Below, in pieces: positions 3,726 to 5,917 of a DNA stretch of 5,917 nucleotides. The translations under genes and the position numbers were made by a program. Source of the DNA: Candidatus Poseidoniaceae archaeon (GTDB taxonomy: Archaea > Thermoplasmatota > Poseidoniia > Poseidoniales > Poseidoniaceae); NCBI GenBank assembly GCA_029250305.1, contig JAQXFM010000051.1:1-5917 (forward strand), read 5' to 3'. The notes beneath the pieces were generated by a model that made no database searches, was not told the DNA's origin, and was given only the letters and a program-made list of their open reading frames with translations. Position 1 is the first letter of the stretch, and each line of letters opens with the position of its first letter.

Positions 3726-5917
3726 TCAAAATTTCTTTTTTGACTCGTAAATTTCCTTCGCTTGCTTTGCCCACTCGTCTCGCTTGATTCGGCCGGGGAA
3801 GAATTCGATTGCGATGTTCACTTGTTCCTCGATTTCAGCGGTCATGTTTCCAACTTGTTCGAACGTGAAGATGCCAAGCGCATTCAACTTTTCAGCGATA
3901 AATGGACCGACACCTTTGATGGCTTGCAAATCATCTTTCTCACCGACAGTTGCCACGCCGAGCGTAGCGAAATCGATCGTCTTTGCTCGCTTAGCAATGC
4001 GCTCCAATTCTTCTGCCTTCTTGGCCACTTTCTCGGCATCAGCATCGACCTTTACTCTTGCTTCCTTGACAGACTTCGCCTCTTCATCGACTCGTGCCTT
4101 GAGTTCAATTGCAGCCTTTCTGTCTGCTTCGGCTTGTGCCTTGGCTTCCTCTGTCGCTTTTGCGTCCACTTCAGCCTGTGCTTTTGCCAATTCTGCAGCC
4201 TTTTGTTCAAGTGCCATTTGTTCTTTAATGGAAAATCCCTTTTTGCGGCCTTCTTCTACGGTTTGAGATGCATTCACCTGTTTTGGTTGTGCATTGTTGC
4301 CTACCTCTTTTTCAGTTTGTGCTTCGACCGACACCGTCCATGAGAAGTAAACACTTGATCTTCCAATTTTCAACATTCCAGTGAAGTCACCGCCTTCGAG
4401 GGTCGGTTCACCCTCACCATCATTGAACTGCAGGGTGATTGTTGTTGGTTCATCCTCGTCAATGGCGACCATGCGAGTGCTTGGTTCACTGACGTTCGGA
4501 ACTGACATCGAGAACTTATGTCCATTTTTCTCTTGATTAAAGTCCACCAATTCAATGCTTTCAACAGTCAAGCCGGTGAATGTGATTGTCTCATGGCTGT
4601 TGGCAGATGAACCGGGCTTTACACCATGAATCGACTTCAATACCAACGGGTCTTCTTGGGTACCGACACCCACACCAGACCAAGATTTCACCAACGTATT
4701 CGATGGTTCAGCATCGATGAGGACGTTCCTTTCTCCAATGACGAACACGAACAACAGGCACAAGAGGAGCAAGAGAATCAACGGGAAACAACAGATGTAA
4801 CCCCATTTGATTGAATCATCATCTTCATCTGAATCTGCGAGTTCCTCGAGGACAGTGATCGTGAGTTCGAAGGATTGACTGTATGCAGAATTGTTCGCCC
4901 AGATGGTGAACACGGTCGCAGGCATTGCTGCAGTTGGTGTTCCTCGTATGCTTCCATCAAGAGCAGCATCTCGGGCCGGACTCCAGCCAAAGGTCAATCC
5001 GTCTGGCAATTCACCGACGATTTCCCACGAAGACACTTCACCCAAACCGGTGAGGTTTGGAAGCAGGATTGAAATTTCTTCATCCAATGATAGCGTCAAC
5101 GTATCGGCCGGGTATGTGAGGTTGAACGGCAGGTCAAGGTTCGTGTCAAGGCTGTCACAGATACCGTCGCTGTCTTCATCGCCAGGAACACTGCTTGAAT
5201 CGGTGCTGTCCGTTCCACATGCTGCTTCCATCTCGTCAGACCAAGCGTCGTTGTCGTCATCAAGATCTTCGACCAGAGGTGGTGTACTGGTAGATACACC
5301 GTTCAAGGTGTCCGGCATGCCGTCACCATCGCTGTCAACGGAGCCTGCAGGGTCGAGTGGGAACACATCTGGTCCAGCGGTGCAGCCGCCATTCGCAGGT
5401 ACTTGTGGTCCATCGCATACGCCATCACCGTCGGTGTCAGCATTCCCGGATTGAGTTCCAGTATCGTTCTCATCAACATAGGTTGAGGTGTTTGTTTCAA
5501 CATCGTTCAACAAGCCATCGCCGTCGACGTCATCATCCAATGCGTCGCAGATGGTATCTCCATCAAGGTCGGGGATCAATGAAGTCGCATCAAGTGGGTC
5601 AGTTTCACAAGTGAGTTCATCGGCGTCGGTGAAGCCATCACCGTCGTCGTCCAAGTCTTCGGTAAGGCCACCCAATGGATTGTAATCAAGCGGCAGTTGA
5701 TTCGGCATTCCATCCGAATCTGAATCTTCAAGGACACCAATTTGAATTTCAAGAACATCATTGAACAGACTGCTGTTGGCATAGATGGTGTAGTTGGTCA
5801 GAGGCATTCCATCAGTTGGCGTGCCCCAAATGGTTCCATTGCTTTCTCCAAGGAAGAGCCCTTCTGGCAAGTCTGGACTGATTTCATAGACAGCATCAGA
5901 GAGGGTTGATGTTGGTT
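3726..5917 (-). CDS. Membrane-anchored Ca-binding surface protein with C-terminal HhH domain, 5' end missing
   Basis: The frame is open to the right edge, so only the last ~729 residues are seen. Numbering below counts the Leu codon at 5870 as 1. A putative-Ig (He_PIG-like) module ends at about 46 (DLPEGL...GTPTDGMP). Residues 47-245 hold at least eight Asp-rich thrombospondin-3-like loops (DSDGDGMPD, DTDGDGVCD and relatives) expected to bind calcium, with six cysteines at 88, 108, 152, 163, 218 and 238. A second He_PIG-like module spans about 247-341. A single membrane helix (357-379, 4734-4802) follows an acidic stretch and is succeeded by an Arg, fitting an outside-to-inside orientation. 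Residues 381-517 look like a beta-sandwich. Residues 545-630 are an Ala/Lys/Glu-rich coiled coil. Residues 645-710 form a helix-hairpin-helix domain (IKGVGPFIAEKLNALGI) of the kind also found at the end of some NuoE and L21-type proteins. The ectodomain probably mediates surface adhesion or structure, and the inner tail binds protein or nucleic acid. Function is not established. Confidence 0.9.
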   Translation of the reverse strand, partial: PTSTLSDAVYEISPDLPEGLFLGESNGTIWGTPTDGMPLTNYTIYANSSLFNDVLEIQIGVLEDSDSDGMPNQLPLDYNPLGGLTEDLDDDGDGFTDADELTCETDPLDATSLIPDLDGDTICDALDDDVDGDGLLNDVETNTSTYVDENDTGTQSGNADTDGDGVCDGPQVPANGGCTAGPDVFPLDPAGSVDSDGDGMPDTLNGVSTSTPPLVEDLDDDNDAWSDEMEAACGTDSTDSSSVPGDEDSDGICDSLDTNLDLPFNLTYPADTLTLSLDEEISILLPNLTGLGEVSSWEIVGELPDGLTFGWSPARDAALDGSIRGTPTAAMPATVFTIWANNSAYSQSFELTITVLEELADSDEDDDSIKWGYICCFPLILLLLLCLLFVFVIGERNVLIDAEPSNTLVKSWSGVGVGTQEDPLVLKSIHGVKPGSSANSHETITFTGLTVESIELVDFNQEKNGHKFSMSVPNVSEPSTRMVAIDEDEPTTITLQFNDGEGEPTLEGGDFTGMLKIGRSSVYFSWTVSVEAQTEKEVGNNAQPKQVNASQTVEEGRKKGFSIKEQMALEQKAAELAKAQAEVDAKATEEAKAQAEADRKAAIELKARVDEEAKSVKEARVKVDADAEKVAKKAEELERIAKRAKTIDFATLGVATVGEKDDLQAIKGVGPFIAEKLNALGIFTFEQVGNMTAEIEEQVNIAIEFFPGRIKRDEWAKQAKEIYESKKKF
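3736..3741 (+). terminator. Possible T-rich terminator of the small gene
   Basis: A T6 run lies 43 bp after the stop codon of the plus-strand small gene, within the 3' coding end of the convergent gene, where it encodes the terminal lysines. T-rich tracts suffice for termination in archaea, but no stem precedes it and the coding function alone explains the run. Confidence 0.2.

Noticed and set aside
3762..4343. Long plus-strand open frames opposite the coiled-coil region
   Set aside because: They are antisense shadows of the Ala/Lys/Glu-rich coding sequence; the encoded Ser/Ala/Cys/Phe-rich peptides show no domain, while the minus strand shows clear domains.
4891..5454. Plus-strand open frame of 187 codons opposite the Asp-rich repeats
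   Set aside because: GAC/GAT-rich coding on the minus strand leaves few stops on the other strand; the product is Ser/Pro-rich and low in complexity.
5868..5870. TTG at 5870 as the start of the surface protein
   Set aside because: The frame continues upstream to the window edge with sequence (VYEISPD before LPEGL) that completes an Ig-like module, so this codon is an internal leucine.

Overview
The window looks archaeal, most likely a marine planktonic euryarchaeon of the Poseidoniia (Marine Group II) type. The signs are: a tRNA gene without an encoded CCA end; strong GGAGGTG-type Shine-Dalgarno sites, one paired with a TTG start; AT-rich TATA-like boxes; and a very large acidic surface protein that combines putative-Ig domains, thrombospondin-3-like Asp repeats and a C-terminal helix-hairpin-helix domain. 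The lineage is an inference from architecture and was not tested by any search.

Layout. Positions 47-119 hold an intact tRNA-Glu(CUC). Downstream, on the same strand, are a ribbon-helix-helix/coiled-coil regulator (314-859) and a tyrosine recombinase (835-1812) that overlaps it by 25 bp. The arrangement is typical of an element or element remnant lodged at a tRNA gene. Next, on the opposite strand, are an unrecognised 140-residue protein (1847-2269) and an HNH endonuclease (2316-3125) that would be transcribed first. Positions 3126-3447 contain no convincing gene but are rich in symmetric DNA: a degenerate 11-bp tandem repeat with a 30-bp dyad over the HNH promoter region, a pair of palindromes two helical turns apart, and two overlapping hairpins. 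A small basic helical protein (3448-3693, +) follows. The rest (3726 to the right edge, -) is the 3'-terminal two kilobases of a membrane-anchored surface protein whose N-terminus lies outside the window.

How the parts fit. The tRNA, regulator and integrase form a site-specific integration module, with the regulator a candidate controller of integrase expression or excision. The HNH nuclease plus the 140-residue protein look like cargo (defence, homing or element maintenance; not resolvable here). The tRNA anticodon-loop sequence GACTCTCAT recurs just upstream and just downstream of the regulator-integrase pair, which makes these places candidate attachment or recombination sites. By eye, base composition becomes more GC-rich from about 3450, suggesting that the small gene and the surface protein belong to the host chromosome and that the foreign segment ends somewhere in 3126-3447. 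No clear right-hand copy of the tRNA 3' end was found, so the boundaries of the element are unproven.
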